Shown: positions 29,158 through 39,565 of the stretch, in pieces
How the letters are laid out: each line of letters opens with the position of its first letter
How positions within the stretch are numbered: the stretch's first letter is position 1
NCBI RefSeq assembly: GCF_033807575.1
Contig: NC_084726.1
Location: 11,780,001 to 11,844,000, forward strand
Source of the DNA: Cydia pomonella
Lineage: Eukaryota; Arthropoda; Insecta; Lepidoptera; Tortricidae
DNA: 64,000 nucleotides
Direction of reading: 5' to 3'
The notes under the pieces: generated by a model
Database searches by the model: none
What the model was told of the DNA's origin: nothing
The model's input: only the letters and a program-made list of their open reading frames with translations
Made by a program: the position numbers and the translations under genes

Positions 29158-29372
29158 GGGCATTCGGCTTAGGCGGGATCACCCCTAGGCCAGACCTTTC
29201 GAAAACTAGTCTATTTTGAAGTCGGTTAAATAGCTTCTTAGTTTCGGCCTCACGTACACTCTGGAGGCACGCGCCCCTTAATTAATGAAGTAATTACACG
29301 CACTCTTTTTACGTTTTACTTTAGTTAATATTGTAGGGATGCTGCGTTCGACGAATGTAGGTGCGTCTTTTA

Positions 29373-29700
29373 ATTAGGGTTCCGTACCTCGAAAGGAAAA
29401 ACGGAACCCTTATAAGATCACTTTGTTGTCCGTCCGTCCGTCTGTCTGTCTGTCAAGACCCTTTTTGTCAGGAACGCGTCCTCGGTATCAAGCTGGAATT
29501 TATATCAAATACTCAGGTCTACTGTCCCATAGAGCTGTGAAAAAATCAAACTTCTAAGTCAACGCAATCAAAAGATACAGCCGTTTATGCCGCAAATTTC
29601 CGCAAATTTTTGACACTCGCAAGGGAATCAAAACCTAAAGGGTACTTCCCGTGAACTCACAATCTTGAAATTTGGCACGAAGCAACGTCATATAGCACAG
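29373..29700 (+). repeat. GTCY-microsatellite repeat, copy 1
   Basis: TAGGGTTCCGTACCTCGAAA, GGAAAAACGGAACCCTTATA, then GTCCGTCCGTCTGTCTGTCT and unique sequence up to about 29700. The same organisation is seen at 37142, 41158, and inverted at 38870-39565 and 61083-61240. Confidence 0.65.
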
Positions 29701-30232
29701 ATCAGGGACCGGAACCGGTTACATTAACCGGGGTTTTTCATAGGGTTATTTTAGAAGTGGTTTTAAAAACCCCAACCATATCGGTAACCTTCTGATAAGG
29801 TTAATTGTTGATTCGGTAACCGTATCAGATCGAGTTAACTTGTGTTACCGGTAACAAAAATAAAAACCCAATCTATTCAGTTAACTCATAACAGGGTTTA
29901 GGACCAGTTAAAACGATTGTAATCTTTACGCACGCTTAAATTCAACATATTATTCAATAACCGTAGTTGGCATGGGGTGTCTCTGATACCTCGACCTCAA
30001 ACAAGTTTTTTTGCCGGTAACGGTACCTTACGAGCAAAACGCACGACAACTGAATGATAAGTGTACGTTTCAATTGATCTGAGAGACATATTAAATATAT
30101 TGAAACAGGTCACTCACGTATTTTTGATACAACTAGCGTGTATTTAATCTTCGCCTTAAAAATACGTGAGTGAACCGTTTTTAAAATAACTCAATGGGAT
30201 TAGTCCGGTTCGTCACAGAATATCATAGTCAC
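29700..30232. other. GGTAACC-rich stretch and small hairpin
   Basis: 29700-29900 repeats variants of GGTAACC/GGTTAACC/ACCGG (e.g. GGACCGGAACCGGTTAC), suggesting an unrecognised repeat. TCACTCACGTATTTTT at 30112 pairs with AAAAATACGTGAGTGA at 30161. No gene. Confidence 0.4.
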
Positions 30233-30234
30233 AC

Positions 30235-30677
30235 TCGCACCCATCTTTAGCGAATGTTCCTAAGATTCCCTGTATTTATGGACACCATAAATACTACGCG
30301 CTTTTCGTTTTGCCATAAAATGTTATTTGTTCCTCCCAGCAATATAATGACATTAATGACCTACCAGTTGCATTCTAAAGGTGCACATGTTTCGTTTTTG
30401 GCAATTTAAAGTCAGCAATTGGCGCAGGCACTAGTTTTTACAAATCTCACCAGTATTTAGGTCAATGGGATTAATTCAAGTTTTCACCTAAAAGTATGTA
30501 ATCGCTTTTGCTATCAAAAAATATCACTGTTTAAATAATAAAGATTTTAAATATGTTTAATGACGCAATCGCACCCGTCTTTAGCGAATATTCCCAAGAT
30601 TCCCTGTATTTATGGACACTATAAATACTACGCGCTATTCCTTTTGTCATAAAATGTCTGCCTTTATTCCTCCGAGC
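30235..30677. repeat. Direct repeat pair of about 105 bp
   Basis: 30235-30340 and 30569-30677 match in the same orientation: TTCCCTGTATTTATGGACAC, ATAAATACTACGCGC and a shared CATAAAATGT. They are 334 bp apart start to start. No PBS or other LTR signs were seen, so a tandem or segmental duplication is more likely. Confidence 0.65.
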
Positions 30678-30826
30678 TATGCACCGCAATTATTCGGAGA
30701 CTATGTCGTCAAATGTATATTATTATATATAGTAAATCTTCTTAAACAGGTTCTGATGGAACTACGACAAAAACTGAACATGTAATATCTATTAAATAGT
30801 TGTTAATATCATTATCATCTTGGTAA

Positions 30827-31095
30827 GACGACCGGTCTGACCTAGTGGGTAGTGACCCTGCCTATGAAGCTGATGGTCCCGGTTTCAAATCCTGGTAAGA
30901 ACATATATTTGTGTCATGAACACGGATATTTGTTTCTGAGTCGTGGGTGTTTCCTATATTTATATCGGATCGGATATATTCCTTATATATATCGTTGTCT
31001 AGGTACCTACAACACAAGCCTTATTGAGCTTACTGTGGTGGGACTTAGTCAATTTGTGTAATAATGTCCTATAAAAATTATTATTATTTATTATT
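30827..31095 (+). mobile_element. SINE-C, full length
   Basis: GACGACCGGTCTGACCTAGT head, degraded box B (GGTTTCAAATCC) and AATAATGTCCTATAAAAATT end with a TTATTATTTA tail. Confidence 0.8.
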
Positions 31096-31496
31096 AATAT
31101 GTGTATCCCTTTTTGTGTAATAATTGGGTACTTGACACATGTTGAATCTTATAACAAAATTTAGCTAAGTAAATAGGAAACGAGCCATCCATTATAAAAA
31201 AATTAAAAAGACATATTTAGGTTATAAAAAAATACGAGGCTCCAAAGCCACAATTTTTTTTTACTTTCAAAAAGAAAAATGCAAATGATACCATTCGATT
31301 CCTTACATTTTATTGAAACATAAATTTTATAACAACTATATACTTAAACGCAATATTTCAGGGTCAAAATAGCAATTGTTTTGATCTTCCATACATTTTA
31401 GGACAGACTAATGTAATGTGACGTCACATTACAATATCATTTTGTTAGAGGCGTTTCAATCGTCGAGTGCGAGCGTCAGACTTTAACTCTCATTTC

Positions 31497-31612
31497 TGAC
31501 CTTTGTGTTGCTTAAATGCCATGAATCCTATATAGACATTTGATCCTCAGGAAAATCAAGATCGATTGACATTATTTACAAGAAACTGTCAAGTAGCCAA
31601 TTATTAATTGTT
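31497..31612. repeat. Dispersed 100-bp repeat, copy 1
   Basis: TGTGTTGCTTAAATGCCATG, then ATATAGACATTTGATC and AAACTGTCAAGTAGCCAATT match 37294-37395 with few differences and the same orientation. No ORF. Confidence 0.65.
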
Positions 31613-31650
31613 TGATTAAGTAAACATAGTTCAACTGTTAGCTTATGATC

Positions 31651-31755
31651 ATCATCTTCCTCCCGTTGTCCCGTTATTATTCCACGGCTCATGGGAGCCT
31701 GGGGTCCGCTTGGCAACTAATCCCAAGAATTAGCGTAGCCACTAGTTTTCACAGT
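31651..31755 (-). mobile_element. SINE-B, 3' fragment
   Basis: GGCTCATGGGAGCCTGGGGT, then ACTAATCCCAAGAATTAGCG: the 3' third of SINE-B on the minus strand. Confidence 0.7.
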
Positions 31756-32397
31756 TAGTGTTTTTTTCCGTAAATTTCAAGGATGCATTCTTGAGCTTAA
31801 ATTAAGGAACTTTCTCAAAGACACTGGTATTCTAATTAACTCCATTTCGGAGATAATCAATTATTTATTTTTATCTTATAAGGCCCTCAAAAGCGTATAC
31901 ACTTGCCTTAGGGCCAGTTTACATATTGATTGGTGTTTAGTACGAGTGTGTACATTTGCTACTAAACGTAAATACTATCTCGCACGATTGATGTTCGATG
32001 TTCATTGATATGTCATAGTTTTCAATTGTTTGGTTCAATTAAATGTATTGCCCGTGTATAACAACGCTATATGCAACATTTATTTACTTTTTATAAAAAT
32101 AAAAAAACAAGATTTTTTTTTGGTAAATTAACTATTGCCATTAGGAGTTAACGGAGTTCAATAAAAACACGGTGTATATAAAACTACTAATTTTCAAGGA
32201 CATAATAAATACATTGATCGTGGGAACGAGACCATTTCGGTAGTAACCAGCATCGGCTGTCCACAGATAATGAACTATAAACTAGATACAAGATACACTG
32301 ATGTCACAAAACGAAAAAAACTGGCCCGGCCGCGTCCGGTGGATGGCGTGGATGGCGGTTGCAGGAGGGAGCCAAGAATATTAATTGTTTATTTTGA
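31756..32397. other. Unassigned stretch
   Basis: No gene or clear repeat recognised. Confidence 0.4.
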
Positions 32398-32735
32398 CCT
32401 AGTGGCCATTGGTAAAACTAAAAAAACTAGCGCCTACGTCAATCTCGGGATTAGTTGCCAAGCTGACCCCAGGCTCCCATAAGCCGTGACAAAATGTCGG
32501 GATAATGTGTCGAAGAAGAAGGTTTGGCCTCGTGGGTAGTGACCCTGCCTATTTGGTTTGAATCCCAGTAAGGGCATTTATTTGTGTGATGAGCACAGAT
32601 ATTTGTTCCTGAGTAATTGATCTTTTCTATGTATTTAAGTATTTGTATATAATATATATCGTTGTCTGAGTAGAGTACCCACAACACAAGCCTTCTTGAC
32701 TTACCGTGGGATTTAGTCATTTTGTGTGTGTTTTT
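32398..32735 (+). mobile_element. Adjacent SINE-B 3' fragment and degraded SINE-C
   Basis: 32398-32515 is the 3' part of SINE-B (AGCTGACCCCAGGCTCCCAT...GAAGAAGAA). SINE-C then follows at once from GGTTTGGCCTCGTGGGTAGT to GTGGGATTTAGTCATTTTGT (32735), with part of its head deleted (CCTGCCTATTTGGTTTGAAT). The SINE-C probably inserted into the A-rich tail of SINE-B. Confidence 0.65.
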
Positions 32736-34051
32736 TTTTTTTTATAGGCTCCATGACTAGATCCATAGTTTTTATCCGTATTGGACTCGCATGGGGACTA
32801 AAACTCTCTTTTGCAATGAAAAAAATGTGTCCTGCAATGCAATCACACACATTATACTAGAAAATAGAGTAAGTTTTTGAGGAAAGTCATCAAATTTGTA
32901 TATAAGTTTAAAATATACTAGAGGATTTTTACAATTTACTGTAACAAAACGTAAAAGTACTAAATAAGAGTAATCAATTATTAGTGTCATGTATTACACT
33001 TTTTTTTTAATTAGTTGCAAACCAAATGTCAGTTAAACATTAAAGGATCACCGACTATTTTTTTCACTAACAATACAACTGATGATAATTACTGCGTCAA
33101 TATAATGATTTTCCATAACAATAGGATAGATGACAAGTTTTTTAATGGTATTTTATTCGATCCGGATTGTTTTAAGGATTAATGTCAATATAGGACTCAC
33201 TGGATTTAAGGCATAACAAAACTCAGTAACCGACAGTCAAAGTCTGAAAATCGCATACAACGCACAAGACGCTACTTATAAAATTGTAGTTGATCGTGAG
33301 TGACGTCAGGATCACGATCACGAAGTCATCTTGAAGTAATGAATAAAACAAAATTGCTTATTTGAGGGTGAAATATTGCGTTTTCGTATATGTTTATTAT
33401 AAAATATTTTTTTATTAAAATGTAATAATTCGTATGGTACTATTTTTTTTTCATTTTTTCAAAATACTTAAATGTTTAAATCATCGAGGTCTTGTATTTT
33501 GTAATTAGAAAATAAATCTTGTTTAATTAGAATGTATTATAAAATTCAACATGACCGTGTTATGATTCCAATTGTACTATTTATGTCTCTAGATAAATCA
33601 GAAACACTACAAAACAATCCACTTAGTATGTAAATTATTCACAGCGCAGACTTCGTCAGGTGGCCACAGAAGTATATCAGCAACATGCTTCGTCCCAAAC
33701 AAACCAATGATGATATCCGCAACAGGCTTCGTCATTTATACGAGTAAACAATAATTTAAGCTAAATAAAATAACCGTCACGAATCGTACCTGGCTCATAT
33801 GTCCCCGTCACACTGGCAGCGTTACCACGCTGAATAGACAATGAGATCTTTCGGACCAGGTGCTACGATCTGAACCGAGGGTCGCACCGCACCCCCTCTC
33901 CCTCAGCCTTCGACCCAAATCCCTTACGAAAAGATAAATTAAAATTGTACAATATTTACCAAAGCGCACATCTCGCATAACACCATCCTACTTGAACCGG
34001 TTATATAAAAACGGTAACAGGTCGTCAGCCGCAGGTGCAGTCCGTCTGTCT
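32736..34051. other. Unassigned stretch
   Basis: No supported gene. 33640-33735 has two variants of CAACATGCTTCGTC/CAACAGGCTTCGTC; a related complement (GACGAAGCGTGTTGTGGATA) is at about 40950, so it may belong to a dispersed repeat. Confidence 0.4.
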
Positions 34052-34052
34052 G

Positions 34053-34104
<52 letters not shown>

Positions 34105-34125
34105 TATGTGTGTTTGTTTGTCCGG
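34052..34125. repeat. GT microsatellite
   Basis: About 25 GT units, then GTTTGTATGTGTGTTTGTTT. Simple sequence. Confidence 0.9.
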
Positions 34126-34425
34126 AACTGATTGATAAGGATACGGGATCGAATATACTTACATTTACAACTAATACTGTCATATTATTAATGTGTACAT
34201 CCCATTTGTGTTAGTATATTTATTCATATAATATAATAATGTATGTTTATGGAAGTACGTTTTTATATAGGTACACTGAAATATCGGGTGTTAGTATTTT
34301 TAATAAGGAAGCTTCAGTTCTGGGCGTGTTTCTAATTCTATTTATTCTTATAAACGTTAAAGCTATATTGTTATGCTTGTCAAGTTTCGTGCTTTTTTCC
34401 GAATGGAACCATAGTTGAGGCTAAC

Positions 34426-34692
34426 GGCTCGATTCGAAGAATGATTAAGACACGTTTAAGATCTTGGAAATATCTTTAAAAGATCGATAACTAAACGACA
34501 TGTAAAAATTGACGTTTATTTCGATTCCGTGGTCCCAATAAGATCTATCTACGATATTTCTAACGTCAAAGTGACATTGGTTGCCCGAATCGAGCTGCTT
34601 CTGTCAATTATACGACATACAAACGATATCTAAATGAGAACTTATCTTTACCTGAACTTATCGTTATCGTATCTCATTCTTCGGATCGGGCC
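34426..34692. mobile_element. MITE I copy 1
   Basis: The ends GGCTCGATTCGAAGAATGA and, inverted, TCATTCTTCGGATCGGGCC are imperfect terminal inverted repeats. Copy 2 (50961-51230) is about 90 percent alike by eye. Both contain AATAAGATCTATCTACGATA and TTGCCCGAATCGAGCTGCTT. No ORF. Confidence 0.7.
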
Positions 34693-34767
34693 GCGTGTTA
34701 CCTTTATAGCTCCTCCTCTCTAGTATTGTTTTAGAGCTCCCGATATTTCGACGCAGTTACATGCATT

Positions 34768-35135
34768 TTGTTTTTTGGACCCGGGTACGTCCTTAAACTA
34801 CGTCCATAAGAGAGGTATGGGCATTGTGAATGTCATCTCGCTTTGTGTGGTAGGGCACAGCCAGTGGATGTCATTCCAGATCTAGAGCAGAGCCCAACTG
34901 AGGAAGTACCTCCACCTTACAGAAAACAGCAGCCAAATAACACTAGACCCTACTCATAGTGTTGTGTTCCTGCCGGTGAGTAAGGTTGCCAGAGCTCAAC
35001 GAGGGTGGGAGGGGGTTAGGGTCAGCAACGCGCATGTAACTCCTCTGGAGTTGCAGGCGTACATAGGCTACGGAGACTGCTTACCATCAGGCGGGCCGTA
35101 TGCTTGTTTGCCACCGACGTAGTATAAAAAAAAAA
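34768..35135 (+). repeat. Repeat D copy 2 (complete reference copy)
   Basis: From TTTGGACCCGGGTACGTCC through GTAGGGCACAGCCAGTGGAT and GTGTTGTGTTCCTGCCGGTG to the LINE-shared 3' end (GTAACTCCTCTGGAGTTGCA...GTATGCTTGTTTGCC) and poly-A. The 5' origin is unclear: I see no tRNA-like boxes, so it may be a LINE-derived rather than a true SINE family. Confidence 0.7.
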
Positions 35136-35159
35136 TTCTTGTTACCCAACTGGAGATAG

Positions 35160-35492
35160 CGGGTGAAAAATATTAAGCCCAAATCAAATGAGGCTATTAC
35201 CACGTGGAAGTTCAACAAAAGAATACAAGAAGGAGAACGCTTTGATTGCTTTTACACAGAGCTTCGAAGAATAGCGAAAAATTGCAATTTTGACACTCAA
35301 CTGGACCGGATGCTAAGGGACAGAATTGTAGTCGGCATCAGACAGCAGCGACTTCAACAAAAACTGTTAGAAATAAAAGATCTAACACTTGAAAAAGCAA
35401 TGGATGTCTGCAGATCTGCGGAGCTTTCCCGGGAACACGCGCGGGTCCTGACAAAGCAGACCATAGCGGAGGTGGATGCAGTCCAGACATGA
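35160..35492 (+). pseudogene. Gag fragment of a Ty3/gypsy-like LTR retrotransposon
   Basis: A 110-codon frame reads ITTWKFNKRIQEGERFDCFY, TELRRIAKNCNFDTQLDRML, RDRIVVGIRQQRLQQKLLEI and KDLTLEKAMDVCRSAEL. This is the retrotransposon gag (capsid) fold: F..R.Q..GE..D.F...LR..A..C.F......RDRIV.GI......LL....L.LE.A...CR..E. The upstream codon is a stop (TAG at 35157) and the downstream stop at 35490 comes before any zinc knuckle, protease or RT. It lies directly after the poly-A of repeat D and before a minus-strand LINE relic, so it is an isolated fragment. No LTRs are seen around it. Confidence 0.8.
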
Positions 35493-35554
35493 TCTACACA
35501 CATAATCTAACGCAAACATAATCTATGGCGATAGTATTCCACACATGATCTGAC

Positions 35555-35806
35555 TTGTGCTTGCTAAGGGTTGAGCAGCTGCCTAGGTGTAAAATACTGC
35601 CTCACCTTGTTGAGGATGCCCAGCGTTTTTGCTGCTAACTGTGCTTTCGACTCGATGTGCGGGCCGAAGTTGAGTTTCGAAGTCAGCGGGAATCCGAGAA
35701 GCTCAAGATGGTCGGTTATCGGAAGGGATACATCTCTGAAAGTAGGAGTCAGATGGAATGGACTCCGTTTCCGTTTCTCTCAGAGTTGGAGAGGAACACG
35801 AACTGT
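35555..35806 (-). pseudogene. LINE ORF2 relic (region after RT core)
   Basis: Minus-strand frames contain SKLNFGPHIESKAQLAAKTL then GILNKVRQYFT, preceded by LPITDHLELLGFPL-type sequence and a serine-rich piece (TVHSSCSSPTLRETETESIP). The FGPHIESKA...LGILNKVR..F block lies between RT motif E and the thumb in Jockey-like ORF2 proteins. Several frames are needed, so it is dead. MITE P abuts it at 35811. Confidence 0.6.
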
Positions 35807-35810
35807 GTAC

Positions 35811-35938
35811 GGTCACGTCTGAAAATATTGATACGAAAAAAGTGCCCAAAATATGTATACACGACTTTATTGCCCATATTAAGGTACTGTATACATATGT
35901 ATGGCACATTTTTCGTATCGATATTTTCAGACGTGACT
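35811..35938. mobile_element. MITE P, 128-bp hairpin
   Basis: The left arm TCACGTCTGAAAATATTGAT and right arm ATCGATATTTTCAGACGTGA are inverted; pairing continues through ACGAAAAA.GTGCC and ATATGTATAC. GTAC flanks both sides (35807-35810, 35939-35942) as a possible 4-bp duplication. Confidence 0.7.
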
Positions 35939-36184
35939 GTACTGTGATTAAAACATGGTCGAATTCAGCCGTTTGTTTTATAAATAACTATGTACCTTTT
36001 TTTTAAAGCGAATTAAGTCTATGAAATCTAAAAACCTAGAATAGGTATATATGTTGAAGCGATCGACACTAAAATCAAAGTGATTTTTAACGATTTAGTT
36101 AAAGGAAACCGTTTTCTCCCGAAATGGAAATTTCATCAATGCACGATCGGTTAGGATAGCAAAGCTACTCTTCCTTCTTAAGTA

Positions 36185-36379
36185 CAGTACCCTTAGTGTA
36201 CATTTATTCGATAGCGAAACGTGACGAACGCGTTTGCGTTAAGTCTCATTTTGTATAGGATTTAAAAACAGCGCATCAAGCGGGACGTTTTGGGAACTCA
36301 AAATCCCATACGAAATGAGAGTTAACGCAAACGCGTACGTCACGTTTCGCCATCGAATAAATTTACACTAGGGGTACTG
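36185..36379. mobile_element. MITE G copy 1, 195 bp
   Basis: Long inverted arms of about 75 bp: CAGTACCCTTAGTGTA, ATAGCGAAACGTGACG and ACGCGTTTGCGTTAAGTCTC on the left, and their complements on the right. The central part is AGCGGGACGTTTTGGGAA. Copy 2 (44967-45161) has exactly the same length but opposite central orientation. Confidence 0.8.
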
Positions 36380-36694
36380 ATGTTCAATACTTATTTTACA
36401 AGATTTGTAGTATACTTGTCATTATTGGTGCCACGTCTATTATAGATGTGTTTATACGCAGTTCTCAACACTGCAAATACGTTACCCTGACTAAGACGGA
36501 ATGCAGTTATACCAGTAATTTTGCTACCTGTATGACAATTTCTCCTGTTGGCTGGTAGTTTAGCTTATTATTACATTAGTTCAGAACCAGTTCACAGTAT
36601 TCAAGTAAATTTAACATCACGGACAGTCCGGGAGACGTAGGGGAGATGAGGGAGCATTGGGCACTTTTCTACATAAGTCGTAATAAATAATTAT

Positions 36695-37136
36695 TTACAG
36701 TACATATGGTGCTAATTTACCGCACTAGTGCGATAATTAGCACATTACGTAACTATGTCGAAAATTTAAAGGGCCATATGTACTGTAAAACGTTGTACGA
36801 TACATGTGCGAATAGGTAATTCGCAACTCGTGTCGATTTAAAACACTCCGTTCGATCGTGTTTCAATTTATCACCACTTAAGACGAATTTCTTATCTTCT
36901 GCACTTGTATCGTAATAGTAAATTACGATACAAGTTCGAAAAATACGAAATTCGAAACGAGTGGCAATAAATTAAAACACGACCGAAGGGAGTGTTTTAA
37001 ATCGACACGAGTTGAGAATTACCTATTCGCACGTGTATCGTACAACGTTTTACCGTACATATGGCTCTTTAAAGTTTCGACATATGCACGGAAAGTGCTC
37101 ATTCTCGCATGGAAAGTAGCACCATATGTACTGTAA
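36695..37136. mobile_element. MITE J copy 2, 442-bp palindrome
   Basis: The ends TTACAGTACATATGGTGCTA are inverted. Nested inverted blocks include ACGTTGTACGATACATGTGC / GCACGTGTATCGTACAACGT, AATTCGCAACTCGTGTCGAT / ATCGACACGAGTTGAGAATT and GCACTTGTATCGTAATAGTA / its partner at 36923. The whole sequence can fold on itself. No ORF. Confidence 0.8.
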
Positions 37137-37141
37137 AGTGT

Positions 37142-37290
37142 TTTTAGGGTTCTGTAGCCTAATGGCAAAAAACGGAACCCCTATAGATTCGTCATGTCCG
37201 TCTGTCTGTCATGCAAACTTCTACCGAAAATTGGTTTGAACGAGATCTAGTAAGTAGTTTTTGTTAATACGTCATAAAATGAAAAAAATA
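37142..37290 (+). repeat. GTCY-microsatellite repeat, copy 2
   Basis: TTAGGGTTCTGTAGCCTAAT, then AAAAACGGAACCCCTATAGA and GTCCGTCTGTCTGTC. Short and truncated. Confidence 0.6.
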
Positions 37291-37293
37291 ATT

Positions 37294-37395
37294 GTGTTGC
37301 TTAAATGCCATGAGTCCCATATAGACATTTGATTCTCAGGAAAATCAAGATCGTTTGACATTATTTACAAAAACTGTCAAGTAGCCAATTACCGT
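37294..37395. repeat. Dispersed 100-bp repeat, copy 2
   Basis: Same orientation as 31497-31612. Flanking sequences differ, so the shared block has sharp limits. Confidence 0.65.
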
Positions 37396-37411
37396 TATTT
37401 CGTTAGATTCG

Positions 37412-37497
37412 AAAAGCTATTCTTCCTACTTAAGCGTTGCCGACCCTTGAGAACCCTAAAGACCCGCTTCTTAAAGAATCCCATGTCGTAGCGCAAA
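37412..37497 (-). pseudogene. LINE ORF2 C-terminal fragment
   Basis: The minus frame gives LRYDMGFFKKRVFRVLKGRQ then RLSRKN. It matches LRYDMGFFKKQVFRVLKGWQ of the relic at 42446-42981. Fewer than 30 codons survive. Confidence 0.7.
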
Positions 37498-37815
37498 GTA
37501 AATCGGGAGATTTCTATTTAAGTTACATATCATTATAAATTCCACAAATAACTGTACATTTCAGTCTTGCGGTTAAGTTAGGCTTGATTTAGAGCTTATA
37601 TCGCCTAGAATACCTAATTGGCCCAATTTCCCATAATGCCGTGATGATCTATTACACAATCAGTAGCTTATCGGGACAATCAGGCCCAGACGTGTTTATT
37701 ATACATAATATACATGTTAACATAAATAAACATAATGCGGATTATGCGAACAGTATCAATATTGAGAAGCCAATTCGAACTTACAGTTTTGATGTCATAA
37801 TAATGACATTTTGTT
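37498..37815. other. Unassigned stretch
   Basis: No recognised feature. Confidence 0.4.
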
Positions 37816-38146
37816 GGAAGCGCTGGTGGCCTAGCGGTAAGAGCGTGCGACTTGCAATCCGGAGGTCGCGGGTTCAAACCCCGGCTCGTACCAATGAGTT
37901 TTTCGGAACTTATGTACGAAATATCATTTGATATTTATTTACCAGCCGCTTTTCGGTGAAGGAAAACATCGTGAGGAAAGGACTAATCCCAACAAGGCCT
38001 AGTTTACCCTCTGGGTTGGAAGGGCAGATGGCAGTCGCTTTCGTAAAAATTAGTGCCTACGCCAAATCTTGGGACTAGTTGTCAAGCTGACCCCAGGCTC
38101 CCATGAGCCGTGGCAAAATGCCGGGACAACGCGAGGAAGAAGAATA
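37816..38146 (+). mobile_element. SINE-B, full length, best copy
   Basis: GTGGCCTAGCGGTAAGAGCG head, GCAATCCGG, box B GGGTTCAAACCCC, shared core TTTTCGGAACTTATGTACGA, specific 3' half GCCTAGTTTACCCTCTGGGT to CCGGGACAACGCGAGGAAGA and an AGAAGAATAA tail. The head strongly resembles a tRNA but is fused to the SINE body, so it is not a tRNA gene. Confidence 0.88.
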
Positions 38147-38492
38147 ATGACTTTTTTCTTTCCTTTCTTTTCACTTCGTAAAAATGTTGAGTCATATGTT
38201 TTCTTTCAGAACTGAGTATTTTTAATATTTGACGTATATATTTTTTTAAATACGTCCGTTGGGACTGTTGTGTAGGGTTCGAACACCTGAGAACCGATGG
38301 TAATTTTAAACATTTATAAGTGCATTTTAATATGCCAAATTGAAGAATAAAGACTTTTACTTTAAATTTTGTTATCATTTAGGTTTAAAGAATCTTTATC
38401 ACTCAAAGAATATTACAATTCACTTACATGAGTAAACATACTTATACTAAGAATCGATTAGATTGACGAGTACCTTATAACATTAAACATGC

Positions 38493-38641
38493 TATAGGTA
38501 AAAAACTTAAGTAAGTCACCTGTTGTATGTAGTTGTGACGTGTTCGAATAGACATGTGTTTTATTTGTGTGTGTCTTTTAAACATGTATTGTCTATTCGA
38601 ACTACATACAACAGGTGATTTACTTAAGTTTTTTACCTATA
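38493..38641. mobile_element. MITE L, 149 bp, TA-flanked
   Basis: TATAGGTAAAAAACTTAAGT and GTCACCTGTTGTATGTAGTT on the left are inverted at the right end. The left arm has an extra GTGACGTG before TTCGAATAGACA. Both ends are TATA. Confidence 0.7.
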
Positions 38642-38869
38642 TCTTTTTAGGTTCTTGCAAAAATAGACATAGAAATATTTATGTGGGTCGGTAGGCGCGT
38701 GCATTTCGCTTATAATTAGCGCGAGGATAACAAAATGACATCATTTTGATATCGGAATGTGAGTTCGCATCGCATTGATATGTGCGCGAAAATTACATAA
38801 ATCAGATATCGTTCGAATTGGCCTCCCAATCGAGCAAAAATTGCAAAAATTTGGAGTGCCTCAGGGTTC

Positions 38870-39477
38870 TATATTATATAAAAACCAGCCAAGAGCATGT
38901 CGGGCCACGCTCAGTGTAGGGTTCCGTAGTTACTCTTCCGTCACAATAAGCTAAACTAGAGCTTAAAGTATAGTAAATTGTTAACCAAGGGATGAGACGG
39001 TACATTTCACGCGAGTTAAACAAATAGGCAAATTTGCATAATCAGTACCTAATTAGGTAAAGTAAGTCTTTTTACTATGAAGGGGGAACTTTTTGCGATA
39101 ACTCAAAAACAGCTAAACTGAGCATGTCCGCTATAGTTTTCATTTAATGTCTTTCTTAAGGTCTACTTTCACGATTTTTTTCATAATTTTTGGACCTATG
39201 GTTCAAAAGTTAGAGGGGGGGACACATTTTTTTTTATCTTTCGGAGCGATTATCTCCGAATATATTCACTTCATCAAAAAATGTTTGTTAAAGACCCCTA
39301 TTAGTTTTGAAAGACCTTTCCAACGATACCCCACACTGTAGGGTTGAAGCAAAAAAAAAATTCACCCCCACTTTACGTTTTTTAGATTTTATTGTACGAC
39401 TTTGTCAGATTTATTGATTTATATATCCATGCCGAATTTCAGCTTTTTAGCACTAACGACCACGGAGCAAAGCCTCG

Positions 39478-39516
<39 letters not shown>

Positions 39517-39565
39517 GGACATGGCGAAACTATAAGGGTTCCTAGTTGACTACGGAACCCTAAAA
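38870..39565 (-). repeat. Long GTCY-microsatellite repeat, 0.7 kb
   Basis: AGTGTAGGGTTCCGTAGTTA at 38930 and, inverted, GACTACGGAACCCTAAAAA at 39548 delimit it. It contains GTTCAAAAGTTAGAGGGGGG, TCCGAATATATTCACTTC and a GACA microsatellite (39478-39519). The layout is one I have seen as a common lepidopteran repeat. No ORF. Confidence 0.65.

Noticed and set aside
30235..30677. Solo LTR pair
   Set aside because: The direct repeats are only about 105 bp, lie 334 bp apart and show no TG...CA ends, PBS or polypurine tract.
37816..37895. tRNA gene on the plus strand (boxes A and B look good)
   Set aside because: The tRNA-like part is fused to the SINE-B body and is repeated in other SINE copies, so it is a SINE head. 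The same applies to the heads of SINE-A and SINE-C.
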